A stretch of 47,533 nt of DNA from NCBI GenBank assembly GCA_005889535.1, contig VBHC01000119.1, forward strand, positions 1 through 47,533. The letters are read 5' to 3'. The notes under the pieces were generated by a model. That model saw nothing but the letters and a program-made list of their open reading frames with translations. It was not told where the DNA came from and did not search any database. The stretch is from Chloroflexota bacterium. Lineage in GTDB: Bacteria > Chloroflexota > Dormibacteria > CF-121. Made by a program: the position numbers and the translations under genes. Numbering within the stretch: position 1 is the stretch's first letter; every line of letters begins with the position of its first letter. Shown in pieces: positions 38,893 to 47,533 of the stretch.

Positions 38893-39744
38893 ATGGCCAC
38901 CACATCGGTTCGGCCGCCCGCCCAGCAGTTCGGCCCGTTGCCGCGCCGCTTCTGGGCCCCCGGGCTCGATCTCTTCGATGTCCTCGGCCAGATCGTGCTC
39001 TTTGCGGTACGCGCGCTCAGCTATGTCCCGTTGGTCCTCCGCTCCGTGCGGTTCCGGAGGGAGATCTGGTGGTACGCGGCGTTCCTCGCCATCTTCTCCA
39101 CCCCGGTCGCGTTGGTGATGACCTACTTCAGCGGGTCGGAATGCTCGGTGGAGGCCTACTACTCGTTGCACCAGCTCGGCGGCGCCGAGAGTCTCGCCGG
39201 CGTGTTCAACGCGCTCTGCGACATGCGGGAGATCACGCCCCTCTTCTTCGGTTTCGCGATCGGCGCCAAGGTCGGCTGCGGGCTGGTGGCGGAGCTGGGG
39301 ACCATGCGGATCAATGAAGAGATCGACGCGCTCGAGACCATGGGCGTACCGTCGGTTCCCTTCCTTGTCACCACCCGCATGGTGGCCGCGCTGCTGGTGC
39401 TCCCGGTGATGTACGTGCTGGCGCTGGCCACCAGCTTCTTCGCCAGCTGGGTGGTGCAGCACTTTCAAATCGGGCTCGTCTCCAACGGCGTGTACTTCTC
39501 CTATTTCTGGCGCTTCACCAACCTCACGGATTTCGGCTACTCGGTGATCAAGGCGGTCATCTTCGCGTTTCTGGTGATCTGCGTCGGGGTTTACTACGGT
39601 TATCACGTCACCGGCGGGGCCGTCGGGATCGGCCGCGCCGTTGCCAAGACCATGGCAGTCAGCCTGGTCCTCACCGTCGTGGTCAACGCCATTCTCACCC
39701 AGATCTTCTGGGGACAGAACCCCAACCTTCCGATCCCCTCATAA
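38893..39744 (+). CDS. MCE-system permease, YrbE/MlaE family (second copy)
   Basis: A 283-residue paralogue of the first YrbE protein. The family core ITPLFFGFAIGAKVGCGLVAELGTM (in part) with RINEEIDALETMGV and TRMVAALLVLPVMYVLALATSF lies in the middle; the N-terminus is about 40 residues longer, with a helix LFAVRALSYVPLVL. It would pair with the first copy as an asymmetric permease, as in mycobacterial YrbEA/YrbEB. The gap to the ATPase ATG is 4 bases. Confidence 0.92.
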   Translation: MATTSVRPPAQQFGPLPRRFWAPGLDLFDVLGQIVLFAVRALSYVPLVLRSVRFRREIWWYAAFLAIFSTPVALVMTYFSGSECSVEAYYSLHQLGGAESLAGVFNALCDMREITPLFFGFAIGAKVGCGLVAELGTMRINEEIDALETMGVPSVPFLVTTRMVAALLVLPVMYVLALATSFFASWVVQHFQIGLVSNGVYFSYFWRFTNLTDFGYSVIKAVIFAFLVICVGVYYGYHVTGGAVGIGRAVAKTMAVSLVLTVVVNAILTQIFWGQNPNLPIPS

Positions 39745-39748
39745 GCAG

Positions 39749-40522
<774 letters not shown>

Positions 40523-41620
40523 GTGGACGCCATCCGGGCCTGGGTTGCCAGGTATCGCGTCGGCCTCATTCTGGCAGTCATCGTGCTGCTGGCCATTGTG
40601 TCCACTCGGATCGTGAACGGACTGACGGAGTACCGGCTCATCGTGCCGCTCGACTCGGCCGACGGCCTCTATCCCGGAAGCGATGTCCTGATCGCCGGCG
40701 CCAGGGCGGGGAGCGTGCGCGACATTAGCGTCGAGGGGGCGCAGACCCTGGTGACGATTGCGGTCGACGATGCCCACGCGCCGGTCCACGCCGACGCCAC
40801 GGTTACGGTACGACCGAAAAGCCTGCTGGGCGAGAAATACGTGGCGCTCGATCCGGGCCACTCGGACGAGCTTCCCTCGGGGTCCCGGCTCTCCCGCGAG
40901 CAGGTGGCGCGCGCCGTCGATCTCCAGGACGTCGTCAACAGCCTCGATCAGCCGACCCGCGAGAAGCTGCGTACGCTCGTGATCGCCCTGGGCGGCGGTC
41001 TCGCCGGTCGCGGCCTCGACACCAATCAGACGATCAGCTACGGCCGGCAGGACCTCGATCACCTGGCGGCGATCACCGACACCCTGGCGGCACGCGACCA
41101 GGATTTGCAAAAGGTCATCCAGGGCCTCGACCAGGTGACAGCCGAGCTGGCAAAGAGCGACCGGCGGCAGCAGCTCGGTGAACTCATCAAGAACTCCGAG
41201 ACTCTCCTGCACTCACTCTCGCAGCAGGACGCACAGATCAAAGCCACGCTGGCCAACGCGAACGCGGCGCTCAGCCGAACCGATACCTCGCTATCGGGCA
41301 CTGCCGCGCAACTCAACAGCATTTTCCGCCAGGCGCCGACAACCGTCGATCTCCTCAACGGGATCAGCCGCGACTTCGCCACCAATACCGATCTGCTGGT
41401 GGGTGACCTCGGCACCTTCGATCGCGGCATGAAATACGGCACCGATGTCTTCGGAGCACAGGACGGGCAAGGCTACGCCACCCGGATCAGCGTGCTGGTG
41501 GGCGCCTGCAGTCCGGGCGTCGTGCCCTGCACCCTGCCGACTGCGACTCCGGGGGCGGGACTTCCGGTCCCCAACGCCTTCGATGCCGTGCTCGGCGTGC
41601 TGCTGGGAGGCCGCCGATGA
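40523..41620 (+). CDS. MCE-domain protein 1
   Basis: A 365-residue protein starting at GTG directly after the ATPase stop. One N-terminal membrane anchor (about 10-30), then a single MCE domain (about 37-115) with YPGSDVLIAGARAGSV and SLLGEKYVALDP, then a long helical region rich in leucine and glutamine/aspartate (about 130-300) that would form part of a coiled tube, and a C-terminal part with two cysteines (GACSPGVVPCTLP). The last 4 bases overlap the next gene (ATGA). It would be a subunit of an MCE hetero-hexamer spanning the envelope. Confidence 0.93.
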   Translation: MDAIRAWVARYRVGLILAVIVLLAIVSTRIVNGLTEYRLIVPLDSADGLYPGSDVLIAGARAGSVRDISVEGAQTLVTIAVDDAHAPVHADATVTVRPKSLLGEKYVALDPGHSDELPSGSRLSREQVARAVDLQDVVNSLDQPTREKLRTLVIALGGGLAGRGLDTNQTISYGRQDLDHLAAITDTLAARDQDLQKVIQGLDQVTAELAKSDRRQQLGELIKNSETLLHSLSQQDAQIKATLANANAALSRTDTSLSGTAAQLNSIFRQAPTTVDLLNGISRDFATNTDLLVGDLGTFDRGMKYGTDVFGAQDGQGYATRISVLVGACSPGVVPCTLPTATPGAGLPVPNAFDAVLGVLLGGRR

Positions 41621-42654
41621 GGAGCCGCGCCAACCTGCCGGTGTTCGTCGCCTACGCCGTGATCGGCCTGCTGGCGACCGCCTTTCTGGCTGTGCAGATG
41701 GGCGGCGAGTTTGTCTTCGGCGGCTATCGAGTGGACGCCATCTTCAAGAGCGGCGCCGAGCTGGTCGCCGGCGATGACGTCTCGATGTCGGGCCTGCGAG
41801 TCGGGAAGGTGGAGAGCCTGACCCCGCTGGCAGGGGCCACCAGGGTCAGCATGCTGCTGCACCACGACTTCACGCCGGTCTTCAAAGATGCTCGCGCCGT
41901 GATCCGGCAGAAGAACCTGCTGGGAGAAACGTACGTCGAACTCAATCGCGGCAATCGTTCGGAGGGGGCGATCGCGGACGGCGGCACGATCAGCGAGGAC
42001 CACACCCTGACCCCGGTCGAAGTGGACGAGGTGCTGAACGCGCTCGACCCGCAGGTCCGCGACCAGCTCGATATCGTGATCAACACGCTGGGTCAGGGGA
42101 CGGCCGGCCGCGGCCAGGACATGAACGCGGCCGCGGCGGACCTGTCGTCCGTGGCCGTCGATCTCCGGACTCTGGCCCACACACTGGCGAGCAATTCGGA
42201 CCATCTCGACGCCCTGATCGCCGACCTGCGCAAGGTCATGGATACGCTGGCGGCCTGGCACGCCGACTTCCGAGCCATGATCGCGGACTGGGACCATGTC
42301 ATGGCCACCCTCGCGTCGAGGGAGCAGAACCTGCAGGGCACGCTCGTCGAGCAGGACCGGGTGATGGGCATTCTCGACCAGGCGTTGAGCGGTGGCGCGG
42401 CCCAGCAACTGCACGGCGCCGTGGCGGAGGGCCCGGCGATGATGGATAACGCGAACCATTACCTCAATGGCGCCGCCACGGTCTTCGGCGTGGTGCAGAG
42501 CGATACGCCAGGCATCCAGCAACTGTTCCGCGAGCTGGCCTCGGTGATGAGCGGCATCGGGCACCCGGATGAGCCCGGCAGCAATCCAAACGATTGGGTG
42601 CACATGTGGCGCGTCCACTGCGCCGATCAATGCTTCCAACCGGCGGTGCCCTGA
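41617..42654 (+). CDS. MCE-domain protein 2
   Basis: A 345-residue protein with an N-terminal anchor (VFVAYAVIGLLATAFLAVQM, about 7-26) and a MCE domain (about 31-115) with DDVSMSGLRVGKV and NLLGETYVELNR. The helical part carries repeated heptad-like segments. Near the end two cysteines occur in VHCADQCFQPAVP. The gene overlaps both flanking MCE genes closely (ATGA upstream, 4-base gap downstream). It is paralogous to the other five, most similar in plan to mycobacterial MceB-like subunits, but I cannot assign letters firmly. Confidence 0.92.
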   Translation: MRSRANLPVFVAYAVIGLLATAFLAVQMGGEFVFGGYRVDAIFKSGAELVAGDDVSMSGLRVGKVESLTPLAGATRVSMLLHHDFTPVFKDARAVIRQKNLLGETYVELNRGNRSEGAIADGGTISEDHTLTPVEVDEVLNALDPQVRDQLDIVINTLGQGTAGRGQDMNAAAADLSSVAVDLRTLAHTLASNSDHLDALIADLRKVMDTLAAWHADFRAMIADWDHVMATLASREQNLQGTLVEQDRVMGILDQALSGGAAQQLHGAVAEGPAMMDNANHYLNGAATVFGVVQSDTPGIQQLFRELASVMSGIGHPDEPGSNPNDWVHMWRVHCADQCFQPAVP

Positions 42655-42658
42655 GTTG

Positions 42659-43813
42659 GTGCGCCGGACCGTGGTCAGCGTCGTGATGGTAATCGCCTTC
42701 GCCGCGCTGTGTCTTTTTGGTCTGGGCTTCATCGCCCTCAACATGGGTCTTCACGGCCCCTGGAGCAACGAATTTGCACTGAACGCCGAGTTCGCCAGCG
42801 CCAACGGGCTGGTGCCGCAGGCCGAGGTGCGGGTCAGTGGGGTGCACGTCGGCACGGTGCTGGCCATCGGCGACGCGAACGACGGCGGCGCCCTGGTGCA
42901 TATGGCGCTGCAACCCGGCATCCGGCTGCGCCAGGATACGCGCGCCGTGATCCGGCCCAAGACTCTGTTGGGCGAAAAGTTTGTCGAGCTGGTTCGGCCA
43001 CAGGGCAGCAACCAGGCTTACCTGGAGAGCGGGGCAACATTGCCCAAAGGCCAGACCGGCCAGGCGATCGAGATCGACGACATCCTCAACGCGATGGACG
43101 CGCCGACCCGCAAGGCGATGTCCGAATCCTTTCAGCAGCTGGGCATCGCGCTGGATGGCCGGGAGCAGGACATCGGCGCCGCCCTGCCGCCGCTCGACGA
43201 CACCGTGGCGAACCTGCGTCCACTGGCGCGCGTCGGCGAAGCCCGACAGAAGGAACTCGATCGGATCCTGACGAACCTCAACGTCATCATGCAGGCGCTG
43301 GCCGACGAACAGGACCAGCTGGGCCACCTCGTGGACAGTGGCGACACGGTGATGAGCGGCATCGCCTCCCGCGACCAGGCGCTGGCCGGCACCGTGCAAA
43401 ATGGCGCGGCGGTCTTTGGATCGCTCGACCAGGCCTTCAGCGGCGTGACGGCGGCGAACCGCGCCTCCCTGCAAAAGAGCCCGTCGACCATCGCCGCGGG
43501 GCGCCGGACATTGAGCCTTACCAATCCGCAGGTCGATCAGCTTCTGCCGGAGATCCTGCTCGGACAGATCAGCTACCCCAATGATCAACTGAACATCAGC
43601 GACGCTGAATCGCTGACGCTGGCCGCTGAGTGGATTTCCGCCTTCTCCCATCAGGACGCCGCGGGCATCCATTCGTTGCGCATCACCGGGATCAATCCCT
43701 CGACGCAGAAGACCAGCATCGCCGTCCCCGGTGGCGGGACAGTCCCTGCAGCGCCGACGGCCCCGCAGGACCTGGCCGACCTCCTCCTGATGCAGCTGGG
43801 GAACGGACGATGA
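42659..43813 (+). CDS. MCE-domain protein 3
   Basis: A 384-residue protein from the GTG at 42659 (a TTG at 42656 is also in frame). The anchor is about 6-30 (VMVIAFAALCLFGLGFIAL). The MCE domain (about 36-125) has AEVRVSGVHVGTV and TLLGEKFVELVR. The helical region is followed by a hydrophilic C-terminal domain containing LNISDAESLTLAAEWISAF and a short proline-rich end (PAAPTAPQ). It ends in an ATGA overlap with the next MCE gene. It is likely a tube subunit. Confidence 0.92.
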   Translation: MRRTVVSVVMVIAFAALCLFGLGFIALNMGLHGPWSNEFALNAEFASANGLVPQAEVRVSGVHVGTVLAIGDANDGGALVHMALQPGIRLRQDTRAVIRPKTLLGEKFVELVRPQGSNQAYLESGATLPKGQTGQAIEIDDILNAMDAPTRKAMSESFQQLGIALDGREQDIGAALPPLDDTVANLRPLARVGEARQKELDRILTNLNVIMQALADEQDQLGHLVDSGDTVMSGIASRDQALAGTVQNGAAVFGSLDQAFSGVTAANRASLQKSPSTIAAGRRTLSLTNPQVDQLLPEILLGQISYPNDQLNISDAESLTLAAEWISAFSHQDAAGIHSLRITGINPSTQKTSIAVPGGGTVPAAPTAPQDLADLLLMQLGNGR

Positions 43814-44832
43814 AGCTTTTGCTTGCGGTCATCGCCGTAGGCGGGCTCCTCGCTGGGCTCGGCGGCGCCGTCTTCGGCAACCACTCGTACACGGTGACCG
43901 CCTACTTCTTGAGCGCCGAAGGCCTCACGCAGGAGAACGACGTGGTGATCAACGGAGGCCGCGTCGGGAAGGTGGTCTCGGTCGGCATCGCGCCCGACAA
44001 CGGTCCAAGCCAGGGCGGGGCGCAGGTGGTGATGGAGATCGGCGCCGGCTCTGCCCCGCTCCATCGCGGCGCCCGAGCGACCATCCGATCAAAGGGGCTG
44101 CTCGGTAATCCGTTCGTCGAACTGACGGCGGGACCGCCCGGCGGCGAAGTGATCCCGTCCGGCGGCACGCTGCCGCTGCAGGATACGGCCTCGCCGGTCG
44201 ATCTCGACCAGGTGATGGACCTCTTCGATCCGCAGACGAGGGCGCGGATTCAGACGCTCACCCGTGAAGGCGGAACCGCGCTCCAGGATCGCGGATCGGA
44301 CCTGAACACGTTCCTTAAGGCCCTGCCCGGGATCGTCCAGGACACGTCGGCCGTAAGCGGCAAGATCGCGAGTCAGGATCAGCAGCTCAGCGCGCTCGAC
44401 GTGGAGTTCGACCGGATCGCCCAGATGATGGCGAGCGAGGACCAGGCGTTCCGCCGGGACATCGCCAACGGCGCCAGCCTGCTCGACCTCACCGCCGCGC
44501 ACGAGGCCCAGCTCCAGGCCGAGCTGGTCTATGCGGACCGAGCGCTTGGAGAGCTGGCGGGCGGACTCAAGGGTCACGAGCGCGACCTCAATCAGATGCT
44601 CAAGCAGCTGCCGGCCGTCCTCGATGCGCTGCAGAAGCTGTCCGATCATTCCGCGACATCCCTGGCCATCCTGAACCCATGTATGTCCGACATCGTGCAA
44701 ACCCTCGCCGAAATGCGAAGCGCCACCTCCTACCGCGATGGCAACGGCAACCTGCTGCGCGTCCATCCCTACGTGTTCAGCGGAACGGAGCCGGTCAACC
44801 CGGCTCGGATCGCCTGCGGCGGAGGCGGCTGA
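43810..44832 (+). CDS. MCE-domain protein 4
   Basis: A 340-residue protein with a short N-terminal anchor (KLLLAVIAVGGLLAGLGGAVF) and a MCE domain (about 28-115) with NDVVINGGRVGKV and GLLGNPFVELTAG. No lipobox cysteine is present, unlike the mycobacterial MceE lipoproteins. A long helical segment follows to about residue 290, with LNPCMSDIV and a final SGTEPVNPARIACGGGG containing another cysteine. The start overlaps the previous gene (ATGA) and the stop shares one base with the next ATG. Confidence 0.92.
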   Translation: MKLLLAVIAVGGLLAGLGGAVFGNHSYTVTAYFLSAEGLTQENDVVINGGRVGKVVSVGIAPDNGPSQGGAQVVMEIGAGSAPLHRGARATIRSKGLLGNPFVELTAGPPGGEVIPSGGTLPLQDTASPVDLDQVMDLFDPQTRARIQTLTREGGTALQDRGSDLNTFLKALPGIVQDTSAVSGKIASQDQQLSALDVEFDRIAQMMASEDQAFRRDIANGASLLDLTAAHEAQLQAELVYADRALGELAGGLKGHERDLNQMLKQLPAVLDALQKLSDHSATSLAILNPCMSDIVQTLAEMRSATSYRDGNGNLLRVHPYVFSGTEPVNPARIACGGGG

Positions 44833-46217
44833 TGGGCCTGTATCGGGGAAACGCGTTGCGGGCCGGCATGGTGGCCTTGGCCGGCGTGCTGATCATCGTG
44901 CTGTTGGCCGTGGCGATCAACGTCAGCTTCGGTCTTCCCTTCAACCTCAGCCTGATCCCACCGGGGCAAGACTACTCGGTGAAGGCGGCCTTCACCGATG
45001 CCAACGGCGTCAGTCGCGGCGCCGACGTGGTGATCGCCGGCCACACTGTCGGCCAGGTCACCGGCGTCGAGGTCGCTGGCAAGCAAGCGATGGTGACCAT
45101 GCGGATCACTTCGCACTACGCGCCGCTCCACCAATTCACGACGGCACGCATTCGGTACTCGACGCTGCTCGCGCAGAAGTACATCGAGATCACGCCGATC
45201 AATGGCGGAGCCGAATTGCAGAGTGGCGGCACGCTTCACAGCGACAACACGTTGAGCCCCGTCGATTTCGACCAGTTCCTGAGCGCTCTCGATCCGGAAA
45301 CCCGATCCCGGCTGCAGACATTGATCCAGCAGGCCGGCGGGGGACTTCAGGGCCAGCAGGAAACCATCAACGACCTGCTGGCGCAGCTCAACGGCCTCTC
45401 CCAGGAATCGGTCGCCCCCCTGACGACATTTCACCAGCACGATCAGGACATCGATGCCATCGTCGCCAACCTGGCGATCGTCAGCGACCGGTTGGCGCAG
45501 AGTCACCAACAACTGGGTGACCTGGTTGGCAGCATGAGTGACGTAACCGGGACCCTCGCGAACAACGACCGGGCGCTCGCCTCACTGCTTGCCCACCTGG
45601 GCAACGTCATGGGCGACTTCGATGCCACGCTTGCCGGAAACGAGCAAAATTTCCACACCACAGTCGTCACGCTGGATCCACTCGTGACCCAGCTGAACGG
45701 CACCCTGGCGATTGTCTATTCGGATACGCAGTACAGCATCGCGGCCATCAACACCAATAATCGAGCGCTGCAGCCGGAGCTGGTCAGCGCCGTCTCCCAG
45801 ACGGATGCCGCCGGCGATCACCTGCTTCGCCAGTACTTCGTCGTCAACCCCGCCTGCGATCAGGTAAGTGCGCAGCCCAACCCGCAGTGCCAGACCGGTG
45901 TCGGCCAGGCGCCGCCGACCGTCGTGGCACCGGCGCTGCCGGCGCTGCCGTCGCTGCCGAGCCTGCCGCTGCCAAAGTGTCTGAAGACCCCAACGCCGCC
46001 GAAGCTGCCGACGCCGACCCTATCGCCCCTGCCCTGTCCGTCCGTCTCGCCGCCCGCCGTTCCGACGGCGCCCTGCACGCCGGCCACGCCCACGCCGCCA
46101 AAACTGCCCGTGCCAACGCCGACGCCGACAGTCTGCCCGTCGCTGCCCGGCTTATCGTTGCCCCTCGGCGAGTTGCCGGACTGGCTCAGTCTCTTGCTTT
46201 TCGGAGCACCGCGGTGA
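44832..46217 (+). CDS. MCE-domain protein 5 with Pro/Thr-rich tail
   Basis: A 461-residue protein. Anchor about 12-35 (MVALAGVLIIVLLAVAIN), MCE domain about 48-130 (ADVVIAGHTVGQV and TLLAQKYIEITP), helical part to about 335, then a proline-, threonine- and leucine-rich tail of about 85 residues (about 350-437) made of repeats such as LPALPSLPSLPLP and TPTPPKLPVPTPTPT. The final 20 residues are hydrophobic (WLSLLLFG). Such tails occur in some mycobacterial Mce proteins and may reach through the cell wall. The start shares one base with the previous stop; the stop overlaps the next GTG. Confidence 0.92.
   Translation: MGLYRGNALRAGMVALAGVLIIVLLAVAINVSFGLPFNLSLIPPGQDYSVKAAFTDANGVSRGADVVIAGHTVGQVTGVEVAGKQAMVTMRITSHYAPLHQFTTARIRYSTLLAQKYIEITPINGGAELQSGGTLHSDNTLSPVDFDQFLSALDPETRSRLQTLIQQAGGGLQGQQETINDLLAQLNGLSQESVAPLTTFHQHDQDIDAIVANLAIVSDRLAQSHQQLGDLVGSMSDVTGTLANNDRALASLLAHLGNVMGDFDATLAGNEQNFHTTVVTLDPLVTQLNGTLAIVYSDTQYSIAAINTNNRALQPELVSAVSQTDAAGDHLLRQYFVVNPACDQVSAQPNPQCQTGVGQAPPTVVAPALPALPSLPSLPLPKCLKTPTPPKLPTPTLSPLPCPSVSPPAVPTAPCTPATPTPPKLPVPTPTPTVCPSLPGLSLPLGELPDWLSLLLFGAPR
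45931..46145 (+). repeat. Degenerate Pro/Thr/Leu codon repeats inside MCE gene 5
   Basis: Imperfect short repeats such as GCGCTGCCG and ACGCCGCCGAA(A)CTGCC encode the extended proline-rich tail. The same stretch stays open in the other plus-strand frame, giving an artificial alanine-rich extension of the next gene. Confidence 0.6.
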
Positions 46218-47296
46218 CCGGCAGGCGCCTGCGCGGCTCGCGGCTGGTCGGCCTCCTGGTGGCGGTCGCCGCCGTCGCCTTCGCGGTCCTCGTCTTCATC
46301 CCCTTCTCTCCGCCCTGGAATCAGCGCCTTCACCTCCAGCTGCAGGCCGGGGCCTATGGGGAGCTCAACCCGGGCGCCTGGGTCGAACTGAGCGGTGCGC
46401 GGGTCGGGTCGGTGGACCGCGTCGACTACAAGGACGGCTATTCCTTGATCCAGGTGTCGATCGATGCGCGCTATGCCGGTCAACTTCATGCCGATACCAC
46501 CGCCGCCATCCGCCCGCACGGCCTGCTCGGTCCCAAGTACGTCTACCTGGAAGGCGGTCGCACGGGCGCGCTTCGTGACGGGGCATCGATCCCGCTGTCC
46601 CGAACCACGGTGTCGACCGACTTCGACCAGGTCCTGAATTCCCTGCAGCCCGATGTCCGGGCGAACCTGAAGACCATCTTCATCGAGCTGGGGCGCGCCG
46701 CCGATGGACGCGGCGCGACCATGAATGCCGCCTTTCAGGCGCTCGGCCAATCCTCGGCTGATCTCTCCACCACCACAACCGTGCTCCACAATCGGGCCGA
46801 TGACCTCGCCGGCCTGATCGCCGCCAGCGAACGGCTCGATGCCGACCTGCAGCGTGCCCCGATCGACCGGCAGATCCGGGACACCGACCTGGTGCTGAGC
46901 GGCCTGGTCCAGGTCGAGGATGCGATCGGGTCCGGCATCGACCATACCGCTGCGGTTACCCAGGACCTGGACACTGCCATGAGTGGGAACTCGGCAAACC
47001 TGGCCCACATTCTCGCCAAGGGGCCCGCCACTGTCGAGCAGCTGCGGGTCGTCGCCACCGAGCTCGACGCGGTGATCGTGGGCATCAACCCGGCGCTGCC
47101 CTGCCTGATGCAGGCCGTGCTGGAGACGAAGTCCGCCTTTGGCGGTCGGGACGGCAACGGCCATTACGTCCGGGTCCAGGTTGTTCCCACCGGCAGCGGC
47201 AAGGCCCCCTCACCACCGTGCGGGACGGGATCATCGACCTCCGAGGTCCCACCGCTTCATGATCAAGACCTGGTGGCGCTCTTCCTTGGCAACTGA
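46214..47296 (+). CDS. MCE-domain protein 6
   Basis: A 360-residue protein from the GTG at 46214, which overlaps the preceding stop (GTGA). The anchor is about 11-32 (LVGLLVAVAAVAFAVLVFI), the MCE domain about 38-118 (AWVELSGARVGSV and GLLGPKYVYLEGG), and a helical region follows. One C-terminal segment ALPCLMQAV and a final CGTGSS contain cysteines. The frame is open upstream to 45887 only because of the repetitive tail of MCE gene 5, so the long version is not used. It completes a set of six different single-domain MCE proteins. Confidence 0.92.
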   Translation: MTGRRLRGSRLVGLLVAVAAVAFAVLVFIPFSPPWNQRLHLQLQAGAYGELNPGAWVELSGARVGSVDRVDYKDGYSLIQVSIDARYAGQLHADTTAAIRPHGLLGPKYVYLEGGRTGALRDGASIPLSRTTVSTDFDQVLNSLQPDVRANLKTIFIELGRAADGRGATMNAAFQALGQSSADLSTTTTVLHNRADDLAGLIAASERLDADLQRAPIDRQIRDTDLVLSGLVQVEDAIGSGIDHTAAVTQDLDTAMSGNSANLAHILAKGPATVEQLRVVATELDAVIVGINPALPCLMQAVLETKSAFGGRDGNGHYVRVQVVPTGSGKAPSPPCGTGSSTSEVPPLHDQDLVALFLGN

Positions 47297-47533
47297 GACG
47301 ATCGCCCGGTCATCTCCGGCCTCCGGCGAATCGGCGTCAGCGCTCTCGGTCTTCACGGCTCCCTCCCGCTGGCGACTGCTGCTGTTGGTCCTCGCCATCC
47401 TGCTATCGGCGGGCAGCATCCTCGGCCTGGTGCGGTTGCAGCCGGACGCGCGCGTCGACCTCCTGATCGACCCCAATGCCAGCGCGTTCAAAGACCAGGC
47501 TTTGTTCGCGGATGCCTTCGGTGCCGATCCGGT
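47259..47533 (+). CDS. RND/MMPL-type transporter, N-terminal fragment
   Basis: Begins at ATG 47259 (or TTG 47286) and runs off the window with 91 complete codons. After a basic, serine-rich N-terminus there is a membrane helix (WRLLLLVLAILLSAGSILGL) followed by VDLLIDPNASAFKDQALFADAFGADP, quoted in part, which resembles the first periplasmic loop of MMPL/HpnN-like RND transporters. It overlaps the MCE protein 6 end by 38 bases, so it belongs to the mce operon. The assignment rests on one helix and loop only. Confidence 0.68.
   Translation, partial: MIKTWWRSSLATETIARSSPASGESASALSVFTAPSRWRLLLLVLAILLSAGSILGLVRLQPDARVDLLIDPNASAFKDQALFADAFGADP

Noticed and set aside
38014-39606. 530-codon minus-strand frame opposite the two YrbE genes
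   Set aside because: Highly charged His/Glu/Arg composition without domains, lying antisense to well-supported membrane protein genes.
45887-46213. N-terminal extension of MCE protein 6
   Set aside because: It overlaps the Pro-rich tail of MCE protein 5. The GTG at 46214 with GTGA overlap and an immediate membrane anchor is the normal start.
41473-47164. Several 400-codon minus-strand frames opposite the MCE genes (41473-42744, 42464-43672, 45860-47164)
   Set aside because: All mirror MCE coding regions, share no motif, and overlap each other. They are shadows caused by base composition.

Overview
The window is a high-GC stretch (my estimate from reading is mid-60s percent) with densely packed genes. 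Many start and stop codons overlap by 1 to 4 bases, GTG and TTG starts are common, and several genes have a -10-like hexamer only 5 to 9 bases before the start codon (leaderless style). DUF222/HNH protein, the DUF3090 + SCO1664-type pair, a luciferase-like F420-type oxidoreductase and an actinobacterial-style mce operon point to a high-GC Terrabacteria lineage, either a deep Actinomycetota or a soil Chloroflexota/Dormibacterota-type bacterium. The placement is inferred from gene content, not from a marker gene. No rRNA, tRNA, CRISPR array, prophage or insertion sequence was seen.

Layout. 1-2162 (minus): a PLP-dependent serine/threonine dehydratase cut by the window edge, an ornithine cyclodeaminase-family reductase and an aldo/keto reductase that lacks the usual catalytic histidine. 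2215-5183 (plus): a bicupin, a small conserved hypothetical, a class I aminotransferase and a zinc-ribbon protein. 5180-8501 (minus): electron-transfer flavoprotein etfBA followed by translationally coupled PIG-L deacetylase (disrupted) and sirtuin genes. 8519-11053 (plus): a radical SAM protein, a small zinc-ribbon protein, a metallo-beta-lactamase-fold nuclease, and a 19-residue Lys/Arg-rich micropeptide gene with a strong Shine-Dalgarno sequence and its own terminator. 11060-16717: small membrane protein, damaged NUDIX hydrolase, second PIG-L deacetylase, Spinster-like MFS transporter, cupin, DUF222/HNH protein, amidohydrolase and MOSC protein. 16788-22474: class II fumarase, AlkZ-like winged-helix protein, NarL-type two-component pair, an orphan terminator, then DUF3090 and SCO1664-type proteins.

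22637-33603 (minus) is one long co-directional run. It starts with an NCS1 nucleobase permease (consensus promoter, strong Shine-Dalgarno), a hairpin, and then a luciferase-like oxidoreductase, a beta-ureidopropionase-like nitrilase, dihydropyrimidinase, CoA-acylating (methyl)malonate-semialdehyde dehydrogenase and a class III aminotransferase. Together these read as uptake plus reductive breakdown of uracil/thymine to acetyl-CoA/propionyl-CoA. The classical dihydropyrimidine dehydrogenase is missing from the cluster, and the luciferase-like protein is the only redox candidate for that step. A methyltransferase, LOG-family hydrolase, phospholipase D-like protein and CtaG-type membrane protein follow on the same strand.

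33701-37953: a membrane protein, then an ECF sigma / anti-sigma / ABC exporter operon with overlapping genes. 38110 to the right edge (plus): a complete actinobacterial-style mce lipid-transport operon with two YrbE/MlaE permeases, the MlaF/Mkl-type ATPase inside the operon, six different single-MCE-domain proteins, and the start of an RND/MMPL-type transporter cut by the window end. The mce operon, the micropeptide gene, the orphan terminator near 21.2 kb and the pyrimidine operon with its possible non-classical reductase deserve most attention. Two genes (PIG-L near 6.48 kb, NUDIX near 11.5 kb) look broken by small deletions, so assembly errors or real decay should be checked.
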